From Nautiliaceae bacterium (GTDB lineage Bacteria > Campylobacterota > Campylobacteria > Campylobacterales > Nautiliaceae), in NCBI GenBank assembly GCA_027011225.1, contig JALVAK010000007.1, positions 1 to 42,465 of the forward strand: a stretch of 42,465 bases of DNA, read 5' to 3'. Positions 9,835 through 19,135 of the stretch are shown piece by piece. Position numbers and translations under genes: made by a program. Numbering within the stretch: the stretch's first letter is position 1; every line of letters starts with the position of its first letter. The notes under the pieces are model-generated. The model saw only the letters and a list, made by a program, of their open reading frames with translations. It searched no databases and had not been told where the DNA came from.

Positions 9835-10450
9835 TTTTTTCTCCAACTACTACATATTTCTCACCATTTCTCTCTTTTATTTTAACATATTTATCAGGAA
9901 GCTTTTCTCTTAAAATTTCTAATGCTAAAAATGCCAAAATCCCATCTAAAGGTTTTGTGCGACCATACCCTCTTTTTTTTATTTTTTCCTCTATAAAAAA
10001 GTCAATATATTCTTTTAATTTTTCTTTTTGAGATTTTAAAAACTCTGCAATCTCAAGTCTTACTTTATATCCGTATTTTTGATGGATATAATTATAAAGC
10101 ATATAATTTAATGCATTATATCTAAAGCCTTCTTTACCAATTAAAAGTGGCGCATCTTCTCCATCTAAATGAATATAAATTGTCTCATCATCATATTTTG
10201 AGACCTCTTTTACTTCTATTTTATAACAAGATTTTTTAAAAAGCTCACTTAATTCTTTTTTTACTTTCTCTATTACTTTTTCAATATCTAAACTCTCTTC
10301 TACTTCAATAATAGCAGGTTTAGCAAAAATACCAAAAATTCCTTTACTTGGATATTGAATCACTTTTGCATCAATATCAGCAACAGAGCAATTTAATATT
10401 TCTGCTGCTTTTTCATATGCTTCTTGTAAAGTTTTTGCTTCTATTCTCAA
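9803..10450 (-). CDS. jag: Jag/KhpB-family KH-R3H RNA-binding protein
   Basis: Jag-N-like start RIEAKTLQEAYEKAAEILNCSVADID; KH-like LIGKEGFRYNALNYMLYNYIHQKYG; sits between yidC and mnmE. Confidence 0.85.
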   Translation of the reverse strand: MRIEAKTLQEAYEKAAEILNCSVADIDAKVIQYPSKGIFGIFAKPAIIEVEESLDIEKVIEKVKKELSELFKKSCYKIEVKEVSKYDDETIYIHLDGEDAPLLIGKEGFRYNALNYMLYNYIHQKYGYKVRLEIAEFLKSQKEKLKEYIDFFIEEKIKKRGYGRTKPLDGILAFLALEILREKLPDKYVKIKERNGEKYVVVGEKNGHNSSDSNT

Positions 10451-11943
10451 GCTTTAGCCTTTTTTTTACTTTCCATAATTTTATTAATAATTAATTGTTG
10501 CAAGATTGATAAAATATTATTTGTTGTCCAATAAAGCACTAAACCTGCCGGGAATGTCGCCATCATAATAGTAAAAATAACTGGTAAAAATTTAAATATT
10601 TTCTCTTGAGTTTTATCTTGAAAATTAGTTGGTGTTAGTTTTTGATGAATATACATAGTTATACCCATAAGTATTGGCAAAATAAAATATGGGTCCATTT
10701 CACTTAAATCTTTAATCCATAAAAAGTGAGCGCCTTTTAGCTCAATTGAATATAATAAAAGTTTATATATTCCATAAAAAATCGGGATTTGAATAAGAAG
10801 CGGCAAACATCCACCAAGTGGATTTGCATTATGCTCTTTATAAAGTTTCATCATATGCATTTGCATCTTTTGAGGCTCATTTTTATATTTTAGCTGAATC
10901 TCTTTCATTTTTGGAGCTAGCTCTTTTAATTTGTACATACTCACCATTCCCTTATATGTAAGAGGGAATAAAAGAAGTCTTACAATAACAACCAATAAAA
11001 TTATCGCTAATCCCCAACTTCCTACAATTTTATATAAAAAGTCAAGTAATATAAATAAGTTTCTTGCAAAAAATGTTCCAACACCATATTGAACCACATC
11101 AATTAATTCTTTATCAATACTTGCTAAAGTATCTACATATTTTGGTCCAATATAGCCTATAAGATTTAAATTTTTATCACTTTCAATAAAAAGCACTGGA
11201 TTTTTTTCTTCATCCGGCACTACTACAACTTTAAAAGGATTTTTATTAAAAAATAAAGTAGTATAGTATCTATCAAAGCCTGCAGCAATTATTGCATTAT
11301 TAATTGTTTCATTCTCAGCATCTCCATCTTCTATTATTTTTAATGTACCATCTTTTTTCTTTATTAAAGCTCCATGAATAGTTAATGCATCTACCGCTAC
11401 AGATGGTCTATAACCTGGAGATATAAAGTATTTAACATTTTTAGATAGTATTAATTTTAAATCATATCTTCCATTAGGATAAAAAGTGAGTATTTTTTTT
11501 ACTACTAGCCCATTTAAATTTTGCTCTATAGTAAGTGTTTGTGGTTTATTTTTAATAATAATTTCTTTTTTATCAACACTCACAGGAATTTTAAAAGCAA
11601 GATTATTTAAATGCTCATTTGCAAACCTAATCTCAAGAGGTTTTGGAAGTTTTGGAGAGACTAAATTAAGCTCTTTTCCTTTTTCATTAAACTTTTTATC
11701 TCTTAGCAAAAATTTACTTATTCTTCCAAATTCATCTATTTTTATATCAAATTTTTCAGACTTAACCTCAGCAACAATTTTTACATCTTTCACATCTTTA
11801 GATACTGGTTTTTGTTTTGAAGTTATTTTTTGCTCTTTTATTTTAGCTTGAGGTTGCAATATAAAATAATCATACGCTAAAAAAAACGCAAATGAAATAA
11901 TAGTTGCAATTATTATTCTTCTTAAATTATCTCTACCATTCAT
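10447..11943 (-). CDS. yidC: Membrane protein insertase YidC
   Basis: N-terminal TM, periplasmic domain, then SWGLAIILLVVIVRLLLFPLTYKGMVSMYKLKELAPKMKEIQLKYK...NPLGGCLPLLIQIPIFYGIYKLL. Confidence 0.97.
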   Translation of the reverse strand: MNGRDNLRRIIIATIISFAFFLAYDYFILQPQAKIKEQKITSKQKPVSKDVKDVKIVAEVKSEKFDIKIDEFGRISKFLLRDKKFNEKGKELNLVSPKLPKPLEIRFANEHLNNLAFKIPVSVDKKEIIIKNKPQTLTIEQNLNGLVVKKILTFYPNGRYDLKLILSKNVKYFISPGYRPSVAVDALTIHGALIKKKDGTLKIIEDGDAENETINNAIIAAGFDRYYTTLFFNKNPFKVVVVPDEEKNPVLFIESDKNLNLIGYIGPKYVDTLASIDKELIDVVQYGVGTFFARNLFILLDFLYKIVGSWGLAIILLVVIVRLLLFPLTYKGMVSMYKLKELAPKMKEIQLKYKNEPQKMQMHMMKLYKEHNANPLGGCLPLLIQIPIFYGIYKLLLYSIELKGAHFLWIKDLSEMDPYFILPILMGITMYIHQKLTPTNFQDKTQEKIFKFLPVIFTIMMATFPAGLVLYWTTNNILSILQQLIINKIMESKKKAKA

Positions 11944-12259
11944 TATATACCTTTATTACATAATATTTATCTTTTTCTTTTGGTACTAAAAAATATTTAA
12001 TTTTATCTTTTTTACCATAAATTATTTGAGTTATTTTTCTTTTAACTACAGGATAATCAATCCCACCTTTAAATAACTGATTGCATCTTAATATTCTAAG
12101 AGCTGATTTAAAAAATGCACTAAAAATATTATCATTTTCTATTTCCCAAATTGCATATTCACTGCAAGTTGGATGATATCTGCAATTATTTCCTAATGCT
12201 GGGCTTATAAAATATTGATAAAACTTAACTAATTTTAGAAATAATTTTTTTAAAGTCAT
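11933..12259 (-). CDS. yidD: Membrane protein insertion efficiency factor YidD
   Basis: YQYFISPALGNNCRYHPTCSEYAIWEIE...RILRCNQLFKGGIDYP. Confidence 0.95.
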   Translation of the reverse strand: MTLKKLFLKLVKFYQYFISPALGNNCRYHPTCSEYAIWEIENDNIFSAFFKSALRILRCNQLFKGGIDYPVVKRKITQIIYGKKDKIKYFLVPKEKDKYYVIKVYNEW

Positions 12260-12524
12260 TTCTTAATTTTTCAAATTCAATTTCTGATATGTCTTTTTTA
12301 ACTACAATTACAAACTTACCGCTATTTAATAGCTCTTTACATAAATATCTTAGTCTTCTTTTAATTTTATTTCTAACAACTGCTTTTTTAGAAATTTTTT
12401 TAGATACAACTATCGCAATTTGCAATTCATTATAAGGAAGAAAAAAAGTTATTAAATACTCTGTATATATTTTTCTTCCGCGTTTATATAAATAGATTAT
12501 ATCCTCTTTTTTTAAACTGCTAAT
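12225..12524 (-). CDS. rnpA: Ribonuclease P protein component; start extended upstream to a putative ATT codon
   Basis: Track ORF (start TTG at 12425) covers only [26 protein letters not shown]...; the same frame is open 33 codons further: (ATT)[39 protein letters not shown]..., matching the normal RnpA N-terminal domain. No ATG/GTG/TTG is present in that extension. Confidence 0.85.
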   Translation of the reverse strand: MSSLKKEDIIYLYKRGRKIYTEYLITFFLPYNELQIAIVVSKKISKKAVVRNKIKRRLRYLCKELLNSGKFVIVVKKDISEIEFEKLRNDFKKIISKIS

Positions 12525-12646
12525 CTTTTTCTACCTTTAGCTCTTCTTCTTTTTAATACTTTTCTACCACCTTTTGTTTTCATTCTCGCTCTAAATCCAT
12601 GAGTTCTTTCTCTTCTGATTCTACTTGGCTGATACGTTCTTTTCAT
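12512..12646 (-). CDS. rpmH: 50S ribosomal protein L34 (missing from the ORF track because it is short)
   Basis: [58 protein letters not shown] upstream of ATG. Confidence 0.98.
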   Translation of the reverse strand: MKRTYQPSRIRRERTHGFRARMKTKGGRKVLKRRRAKGRKRLAV

Positions 12647-12712
12647 TACTTCTCCTTTCTTTGTTTTGAGTTAAGAATTTTACCAAAAGATACTTAGATA
12701 ATACAACTTAAT

Positions 12713-13117
12713 TTATGGATTTTGCAAAGTCATTTTTACTTTTCTTATATTTATATTAGGAAGTCTTGAAGTGACACTCACATAAACCAAAACACTTCCA
12801 TTTGTATCTTTAGTATATATCTTTGTGCAATTATTATCATTGCAATTTGTTAAGAAATAATGAAACTTAATATTGGCATTAAAAAATGGATAAGTAATAT
12901 TTATCTCATTAACTCTTTTAGAGCTAAAATCATGCCCATGCAATGCAAGAATTGCATACTCAGTAGCACTTCTTAGAGCTAAATTTGCTCTTATATCCAT
13001 AATAGAGCTTGATGCATGGTAAGTGCTTGAAGCACTAAATTTCATTATCATTATTCCAATAAACGCCATAATAACCATAAAAATTATACTAAGTAAAAGT
13101 GAAAATCCCTTTTTCAA
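12713..13117 (-). CDS. Minor pseudopilin-like protein (PilX/GspK-like, lacks Glu5)
   Basis: MKKG-FSLLLSIIFMVIMAFIGIMIMKFSASS prepilin-type N-terminus without the +5 Glu; 4-nt overlap with next pilin gene. Confidence 0.65.
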   Translation of the reverse strand: MKKGFSLLLSIIFMVIMAFIGIMIMKFSASSTYHASSSIMDIRANLALRSATEYAILALHGHDFSSKRVNEINITYPFFNANIKFHYFLTNCNDNNCTKIYTKDTNGSVLVYVSVTSRLPNINIRKVKMTLQNP

Positions 13118-14118
13118 AACACTATCCTTTCTTTACATATTGTAAGAGAATTATTTGAATCAACTTTAATTGATGGATTTTGAATACACAAATAAAGTCT
13201 TAACACTCCATTTTGCTCTTTAAATTTAAATTGAACAACATGAGTTGCTATTACAGATTTATTACCATCTGTAAAGTTTTCATCTTTCCATGGGTAATAA
13301 TTCTGAATAAGAGTTAAATTATAATCATTAGTTTTTTGGTTATAAACAGGTACTATTGCCTCTGCTCCGTTACATATATAAAAACCTTCATAAACACTTG
13401 ATTGATTAGACTCATTTATCTCTTTTATTCTAATAGTAGAATTATCAATAATCTGAATTATTTTATAAACATTTTTTGCAGGATTTCCATACCAGCCATA
13501 TGATTGATTTATATCTATAAAATCTCCTCTCCCATCTGGACCACTAAAAATTAACGTAGCATAAGTTTTACTAAATACTTCGTTTGAATTTGTTATATTA
13601 AATCCCCAAGATTTTAAATATTCGCTTATAATATCAGCTGTTATATTCATATCAGAATAAGGAATGCTTATATTATAATCTCCTCCATTTGAGTTATTTT
13701 TTTGAGTTTTTATCAAATCTACAAATTCCGCCCATCCAGGAGTTACTCTTTTTAATGTATTATTCCACTCTCCTCTTTTTGAAGAGTAGTCTTTCCTTAT
13801 CCATTCAATAACAGGATATTTATAAGCGTTATTTTTAGTTAAATTTTTAATAGAAATAAATCCTTTAACATTTCCATTAATACAATCATTGTTTGTAGCA
13901 TTACACTCTGTAGCAATAACACTATTTGCGATTCTATTTTCAAGTTTAGCTGCTAAAGAATTTAAAATCAAATCTGTATCATACACAAGTTTATTTGTAG
14001 CCTTTGTAATGGCATAGTTTTTGTATACTTTCAGCAAAATTTCGGTTGAAATAGTCGCTAAAATTCCTAAGATTATCAAAACTACAATTAATTCTAATAA
14101 AGTAAATGACTTTTTCAT
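13114..14118 (-). CDS. Prepilin N-terminal methylation-motif protein (PilW/GspJ-like)
   Basis: MKKS-FTLLELIVVLIILGILATISTEILLKVYKNY. Confidence 0.8.
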   Translation of the reverse strand: MKKSFTLLELIVVLIILGILATISTEILLKVYKNYAITKATNKLVYDTDLILNSLAAKLENRIANSVIATECNATNNDCINGNVKGFISIKNLTKNNAYKYPVIEWIRKDYSSKRGEWNNTLKRVTPGWAEFVDLIKTQKNNSNGGDYNISIPYSDMNITADIISEYLKSWGFNITNSNEVFSKTYATLIFSGPDGRGDFIDINQSYGWYGNPAKNVYKIIQIIDNSTIRIKEINESNQSSVYEGFYICNGAEAIVPVYNQKTNDYNLTLIQNYYPWKDENFTDGNKSVIATHVVQFKFKEQNGVLRLYLCIQNPSIKVDSNNSLTICKERIVF

Positions 14119-14783
14119 CGTGCAATCTCTTCTAATGATAAATATTTGCTAGCCCCTATATTCATAGCAGGGTATGAGATATTTATATCTGTATTATCTA
14201 CATTAGCATGAATGGTAATTAATTTAATACTAGTATTATTAGCATTTGATGAGGTATCGATGCTAAATTTGATTTTATCTGAAGAATAATTAGCATCATC
14301 TTTAATATACTTAACTTTTACATACAATGTTACATCTCCAAAACTCAAAAGTGTTTCGTTAAAATCGTTATAATCATCAATATCATCATAAGCAGAATCA
14401 TTACTCTCACCACTATCTGCTCCAATATGGCTTGTCGTATCGCTTGTACCACTTCTTAAAATATTATTATTAATTTGATGTTTACCTACTCTGTTTAATT
14501 CGTTTGGATAAACTCTTATAAAAAGCTCGCTATCACCGCCGGTTGCGTTCAATTCTTTATAATAATTTTCTTTAATTGTGTTATTTTCGTCAAAATATAA
14601 AGAATTGATAAGATTAAGCAAAGAAAACTCTTGATAAAAAATCTCTTCTTTCATAGAGGTTTTTAAACTATTAGTTGAGGTTTGAAGCATAATCGGTAAA
14701 GTAACTGCAATAATCCCAATTACAATCAAAGATACTAATATCTCAATTAATGTAAAAGCATTAGATTTTTTTTGATTTTTCAT
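14115..14783 (-). CDS. Prepilin N-terminal methylation-motif protein (PilV/GspI-like)
   Basis: MKNQKKSNA-FTLIEILVSLIVIGIIAVTLPIML. Confidence 0.8.
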   Translation of the reverse strand: MKNQKKSNAFTLIEILVSLIVIGIIAVTLPIMLQTSTNSLKTSMKEEIFYQEFSLLNLINSLYFDENNTIKENYYKELNATGGDSELFIRVYPNELNRVGKHQINNNILRSGTSDTTSHIGADSGESNDSAYDDIDDYNDFNETLLSFGDVTLYVKVKYIKDDANYSSDKIKFSIDTSSNANNTSIKLITIHANVDNTDINISYPAMNIGASKYLSLEEIAR

Positions 14784-15516
14784 AAGTTTTTACTACCCCT
14801 TTTATAATTTTTCCTCTAACACCTTCTTTTTCAAGCTCATAAATCCCCTCAGCCGTAGTGCCTTTTGGAGACATTACTTTATTTTTAATCTCAGGAAATT
14901 CTTCTTTTAAAGCTGCAAAGCTTTTAAAAAGACCCTGAGTTAGTTTATTAGCTACTTCTCTTTTTAAGCCTATATAAACTCCCCCATCACTAATCGCTTC
15001 TGCAATTATAGCCAAAAATGCAGGTCCACTTCCAATAATTGCAGTTGCCATATCAATTTCATCATCACTATTTAACCAAATAACATCTCCAATTTTGCTT
15101 AAAATCTCAAAAGCTATCTCTTTTGCTTCAATATCCCCTGTTATTGCAGTAGTAGAAGCACCATATTTTGCTGCAATATTTGGCATAGCTCTTATATAGC
15201 TTTTTGCTTTGATATATTTTTGAAGCTCTATTAGAGGTTTACCTGCTAAAATAGAAATTAAAACCTCAGCCTCTCCTTTTATTCTCATAGAAACTTCTTG
15301 AAGCGCATATGGTTTTATAGCTAAAATCACTACTTTTTTACTTATATCATACCCATCTATAAGATTATATTTACACCCAATTTCATTAGCTAACTTTTTA
15401 AGTTTATTTTCATCTCTTCCTACTACTTCTACTTCTTGCATATTCCATCCACTATTTTTCATACCAAGAAGTATAGCTTTTGCCATTTCACCATATCCAA
15501 TAATACTAACTTTCAT
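14761..15516 (-). CDS. proC: Pyrroline-5-carboxylate reductase
   Basis: MKVSIIGYGEMAKAILLGM...SYIRAMPNIAAKYGASTTAI...ATAIIGSGPAFLAIIAEAISDGGVYIGL...SPKGTTAEGIYELE. Confidence 0.95.
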   Translation of the reverse strand: MKVSIIGYGEMAKAILLGMKNSGWNMQEVEVVGRDENKLKKLANEIGCKYNLIDGYDISKKVVILAIKPYALQEVSMRIKGEAEVLISILAGKPLIELQKYIKAKSYIRAMPNIAAKYGASTTAITGDIEAKEIAFEILSKIGDVIWLNSDDEIDMATAIIGSGPAFLAIIAEAISDGGVYIGLKREVANKLTQGLFKSFAALKEEFPEIKNKVMSPKGTTAEGIYELEKEGVRGKIIKGVVKTYEKSKKI

Positions 15517-15889
15517 CTCTCTCTCCTAAAAAGTCTCCTATTTCTTGTGCTAGCGAATAATTATACTTATCAAGCACAACTTGCCCAAATACTTTATCTT
15601 GAGTATTAAAAACCAAAGGAGCTGCAAAATTTATAGTAGATTTATCAAATGGCGTATTTGGAGTTAAAATATTTAAAACTATTACATTATCTTCTTTTAA
15701 ATTAAGCTTTTTAGCAATCTCATCATCAATTTCAAATTCATAATCATCTCTTAAAAAAAATGGATTTATAAGAGTAAAAGAAGCATTTTTACCCTCTAAC
15801 TTATAAAAAGGACCTTCTATATGAGAGAGCTCATACTCTTTTTCATCTTCAAACCCAAGTATTGGCAATATTGCTTTATATTTCATCAA
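15506..15889 (-). CDS. fliW: Flagellar assembly factor FliW
   Basis: YKAILPILGFEDEKEYELSHIEGPFYKLEG...FTLINPFFLRDDYEFEI...TPNTPFDKSTINFAAPLVFNTQDKVFGQVVL; next to proC. Confidence 0.92.
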   Translation of the reverse strand: MMKYKAILPILGFEDEKEYELSHIEGPFYKLEGKNASFTLINPFFLRDDYEFEIDDEIAKKLNLKEDNVIVLNILTPNTPFDKSTINFAAPLVFNTQDKVFGQVVLDKYNYSLAQEIGDFLGERDES

Positions 15890-15920
15890 TATCCTTTAAA
15901 AACGCTTTTTATAATTATAG

Positions 15921-15926
15921 TATAAT
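15921..15926 (+). promoter_or_regulatory. Candidate -10 element for valS in the fliW/valS divergent spacer
   Basis: TATAAT within ttatagTATAATtacg, 20 nt upstream of the GTG start. Confidence 0.45.
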
Positions 15927-15946
15927 TACGCTAAAAAAGGATAGCG

Positions 15947-18523
15947 GTGAGAGAATATAATCCTAAAGAGTTTGAAACATCTACATATAAAACTTGGGAA
16001 GAAAATGGATTTTTTGAGGTTGATTATTCTAAAGATAAAAATTTCTGCATTATGATGCCTCCACCTAATGTTACAGGAAGTTTGCATATTGGACACGCTT
16101 TAACTTTTACTCTTCAAGATATAATGGTTAGATACAAAAGAATGGATGGATATGCAACTCTTTGGCAACCAGGAACAGACCATGCCGGAATTGCTACTCA
16201 AAATGTTGTAGAAAAACAAATCTTAGCTGAAGGAAAAACAAAAGAAGAATTAGGTCGCGAAGAATTTCTAAAAAGAGTTTGGGAGTGGAAAGAATACTCA
16301 GGCGGAACTATTACAAAACAATTAAGAAGACTTGGAGCAAGCCCTGCTTGGTCTAGAGAGCGCTTTACAATGGATGAAGGTCTTCAAAGAGCTGTTAGGG
16401 TTGCTTTTAAAAAATTATATGATGAGGGGCTAATTGTAAAAGGCAATTATATGGTTAACTGGTGTCCTAAAGATGGGGCATTAAGTGACATTGAAGTAGA
16501 ATATGAAACACATGAGGGAAAACTTGTTTATATAAAATATCCAATCGTTGATAGTGATGAATATATTGTAGTAGCGACCACTAGACCTGAGACATATTTT
16601 GGAGATACTGCCGTTATGGTAAATCCAGAGGATAAAAGATATAAACATTTAATTGGAAAAAAAGTAAGATTACCACTAATAAATAGAGAAATTCCAATCA
16701 TTGCAGATGAATATGTTGATATGGAATTTGGGACAGGTGCAGTAAAAGTAACTCCAGCTCACGACCCAAACGACTATGAAGTAGGACTAAGACACAATCT
16801 TGATATTATTAAAGTTTTTGATGAAAAAGGTATTTTAAACGAAAATGCTGGAGAATTTGCTGGAAGAGATAGACTTGAAGCTAGAGAAGATATTATTAAA
16901 AAACTAAAAAAAGAAGGCTTTATCGAAAAAATAGAGCCTCACACTCATCAGGTAGGACACTGCTATAGATGTAAAAGCGTAATTGAGCCATATGTTTCAA
17001 CTCAATGGTTTTTGAAAAAAGAGATAGCAAAACCAGCAATTGAAGCAGCAAATAAAGGTGAAGTTAAATTTCATCCACCTCAATGGAAAAACAACTATGA
17101 TGCTTGGATGAGAGAGCTTAGAGATTGGTGTATTTCACGCCAGCTTTGGTGGGGGCATCAAATTCCTGTTTATTATTGTGATGATTGTGGGAATGAATGG
17201 GCAAGTGTTGAAGAGCCGAGTAAATGTCCAAAATGTCATTCTAAAAATTTCCATCAAGACCCAGATGTTCTTGATACTTGGTTTAGCTCAGCGCTATGGC
17301 CATTTTCTACTCTTGGATGGGAAAATGGTGAGTGGGGTAAAGGCATTAAATGGAGGGAAGAGGATTTAGAGAGATTTTATCCAAATAATTTGCTAATTAC
17401 TGGATTTGATATTTTATTTTTCTGGGTTGCAAGAATGATGATGATGGGAGTGCATTTTCTAAAAGAAGTGCCTTTTAGAGATGTTTATCTTCATGCACTT
17501 GTAAGAGATGAGCATGGTCAAAAAATGAGCAAATCCAAAGGAAATGTAATTGACCCGCTTGAGATGATTGAAAAATATTCAGCTGATGCGCTTAGATTTA
17601 CTCTTGCAATCCTTGCAGTTCAAGGAAGAGATATAAAACTATCTGAAAATAAAATGATTGAGAGTAGAAACTTTACAAATAAACTCTATAACGCAGCAAG
17701 ATTTTTAAAAATGCATCAAGAAAACTTTAAAGACCTTAAAGAAATTGAAATTAAAACAGAGCTTGGAAAATGGATGCTTTATAAATTCAATGAAGCTGTT
17801 AAAAATGTTAGACGTGAGCTTGATGAATATAGATTTAATGATGCCGCAATGACACTTTATAGATATTTATGGAATGATTTTTGTGACTGGGGAATTGAGC
17901 TTAGCAAAGTTAGCAAAGAATCAATTAGTGAGCTTGGAAGTATATTTAAAGAATCAATGAAACTACTTCATCCTTTTATGCCGTTTATTACAGAGTTTTT
18001 ATATCAAGAATTAAGCGAAAATAAAGATATTTCTAAAAATACAATTATGCTAAAAGAATACCCTAAAGCTAAAGAAGTAGAAAAACCAGCTGATTTTGAC
18101 TTAATAATTGAAGCTATTGTAAGCCTTAGAAGAATAAAAGCCTTAACTCAAAGTAACTTTAAAAAAGCATATGTTTTAGCTAAATTACCAGAAATGGCAA
18201 AAGAATATATTAAAAAACTTGCAAAAGTTGATGAGGTTGAATTTATCAATAAGCCTATTGAAAATGCTATAAGAGATATAAGCGATAATCTAGAAACAAT
18301 GGTAAGAAAAGAAGATATTGATATTGAGCCAATTATAAAAAGACTTGAAAATCAAAAAACAAAATTACAAAAAGAAATTACAAAGCTTGAAAAAAAACTA
18401 GCTAATAAAAATTTCTTAGAGCGTGCTCCAAAAGATGTAGTAGAAAAAAATAAAAAAGAGCTTAATGAATTTAAAGAAAAATATTCAAAAATTGAAGAAG
18501 AATTAAGGAAATTAAATGCGTAA
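15947..18523 (+). CDS. valS: Valyl-tRNA synthetase (GTG start)
   Basis: PPPNVTGSLHIGHAL (HIGH), KMSKSKGNVIDP (KMSKS), WQPGTDHAGIATQ, C-terminal coiled coil. Confidence 0.98.
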   Translation: MREYNPKEFETSTYKTWEENGFFEVDYSKDKNFCIMMPPPNVTGSLHIGHALTFTLQDIMVRYKRMDGYATLWQPGTDHAGIATQNVVEKQILAEGKTKEELGREEFLKRVWEWKEYSGGTITKQLRRLGASPAWSRERFTMDEGLQRAVRVAFKKLYDEGLIVKGNYMVNWCPKDGALSDIEVEYETHEGKLVYIKYPIVDSDEYIVVATTRPETYFGDTAVMVNPEDKRYKHLIGKKVRLPLINREIPIIADEYVDMEFGTGAVKVTPAHDPNDYEVGLRHNLDIIKVFDEKGILNENAGEFAGRDRLEAREDIIKKLKKEGFIEKIEPHTHQVGHCYRCKSVIEPYVSTQWFLKKEIAKPAIEAANKGEVKFHPPQWKNNYDAWMRELRDWCISRQLWWGHQIPVYYCDDCGNEWASVEEPSKCPKCHSKNFHQDPDVLDTWFSSALWPFSTLGWENGEWGKGIKWREEDLERFYPNNLLITGFDILFFWVARMMMMGVHFLKEVPFRDVYLHALVRDEHGQKMSKSKGNVIDPLEMIEKYSADALRFTLAILAVQGRDIKLSENKMIESRNFTNKLYNAARFLKMHQENFKDLKEIEIKTELGKWMLYKFNEAVKNVRRELDEYRFNDAAMTLYRYLWNDFCDWGIELSKVSKESISELGSIFKESMKLLHPFMPFITEFLYQELSENKDISKNTIMLKEYPKAKEVEKPADFDLIIEAIVSLRRIKALTQSNFKKAYVLAKLPEMAKEYIKKLAKVDEVEFINKPIENAIRDISDNLETMVRKEDIDIEPIIKRLENQKTKLQKEITKLEKKLANKNFLERAPKDVVEKNKKELNEFKEKYSKIEEELRKLNA

Positions 18524-19127
18524 AATATTATTTTTAATCCCTCTTTTTTTTCTTGCTTGCTCTCATCAACCAAATAAAAACTCACATAATGAATTAAAAA
18601 TTCATCAGCAACTAAGAAAAGATATACAAAACTATTATCTTGATAATGCAGATGATGATTTAATGAATCTTGAAGCAGAATTTCCAAGCTCTCCTTATAT
18701 AAAAAGCGATTTATTAATTCTTTATTTAGCACATCTAAAAAATGAAGATTATATATTAGCTAAATTTTATCTAAATCAGTATGAAAAAAGATTTGCAAGC
18801 GCTGCTGAAATTCCATGGTGCGAATATCAAAAAATAAAAATTGATTTTTTATCTTATAAAAACGCATACACAAATCAAAAAAAGATTTTAGACTTAATGA
18901 ATGAATGTAAAAATTACAAATTGAATTATCCTAACTCAACTTTCTTACCAGAAATTAACACAATTTATATTAAATCTCTCTTGACAAATAAATATCTTGA
19001 TGATAAAATATATAAACTTTATAAAAAACTTGGAAAAAATAAAGCAGCCCAAAAATATAAAACAAACATACCAAAAAACTCGCGCCCGCCTTATGTACCT
19101 TGGTATAAAAAACTATTTTATTGGTAA
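18516..19127 (+). CDS. bamD: BamD-like outer membrane assembly lipoprotein
   Basis: Lipobox LFFLACSHQ; helical TPR-like repeats ([21 protein letters not shown]...[21 protein letters not shown]); immediately upstream of lon. Confidence 0.75.
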   Translation: MRKILFLIPLFFLACSHQPNKNSHNELKIHQQLRKDIQNYYLDNADDDLMNLEAEFPSSPYIKSDLLILYLAHLKNEDYILAKFYLNQYEKRFASAAEIPWCEYQKIKIDFLSYKNAYTNQKKILDLMNECKNYKLNYPNSTFLPEINTIYIKSLLTNKYLDDKIYKLYKKLGKNKAAQKYKTNIPKNSRPPYVPWYKKLFYW

Positions 19128-19135
19128 GGAGAAAT

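Noticed and set aside
9807-10031. ORFs antisense to jag and yidC (9807-10031, 11486-11851)
   Set aside because: Ser/Phe/Leu-rich shadow ORFs opposite clear conserved genes.
12225-12259. yidD/rnpA overlap as possible frameshift error
   Set aside because: Both proteins have intact conserved motifs; overlap of about 35 nt is compatible with normal gene packing here.
17178-17369. Overlapping/antisense ORFs in valS and lon (17178-17369, 18352-18732, 19384-19584, 20620-20880)
   Set aside because: Fully inside conserved CDSs in another frame or strand; compositional artefacts.
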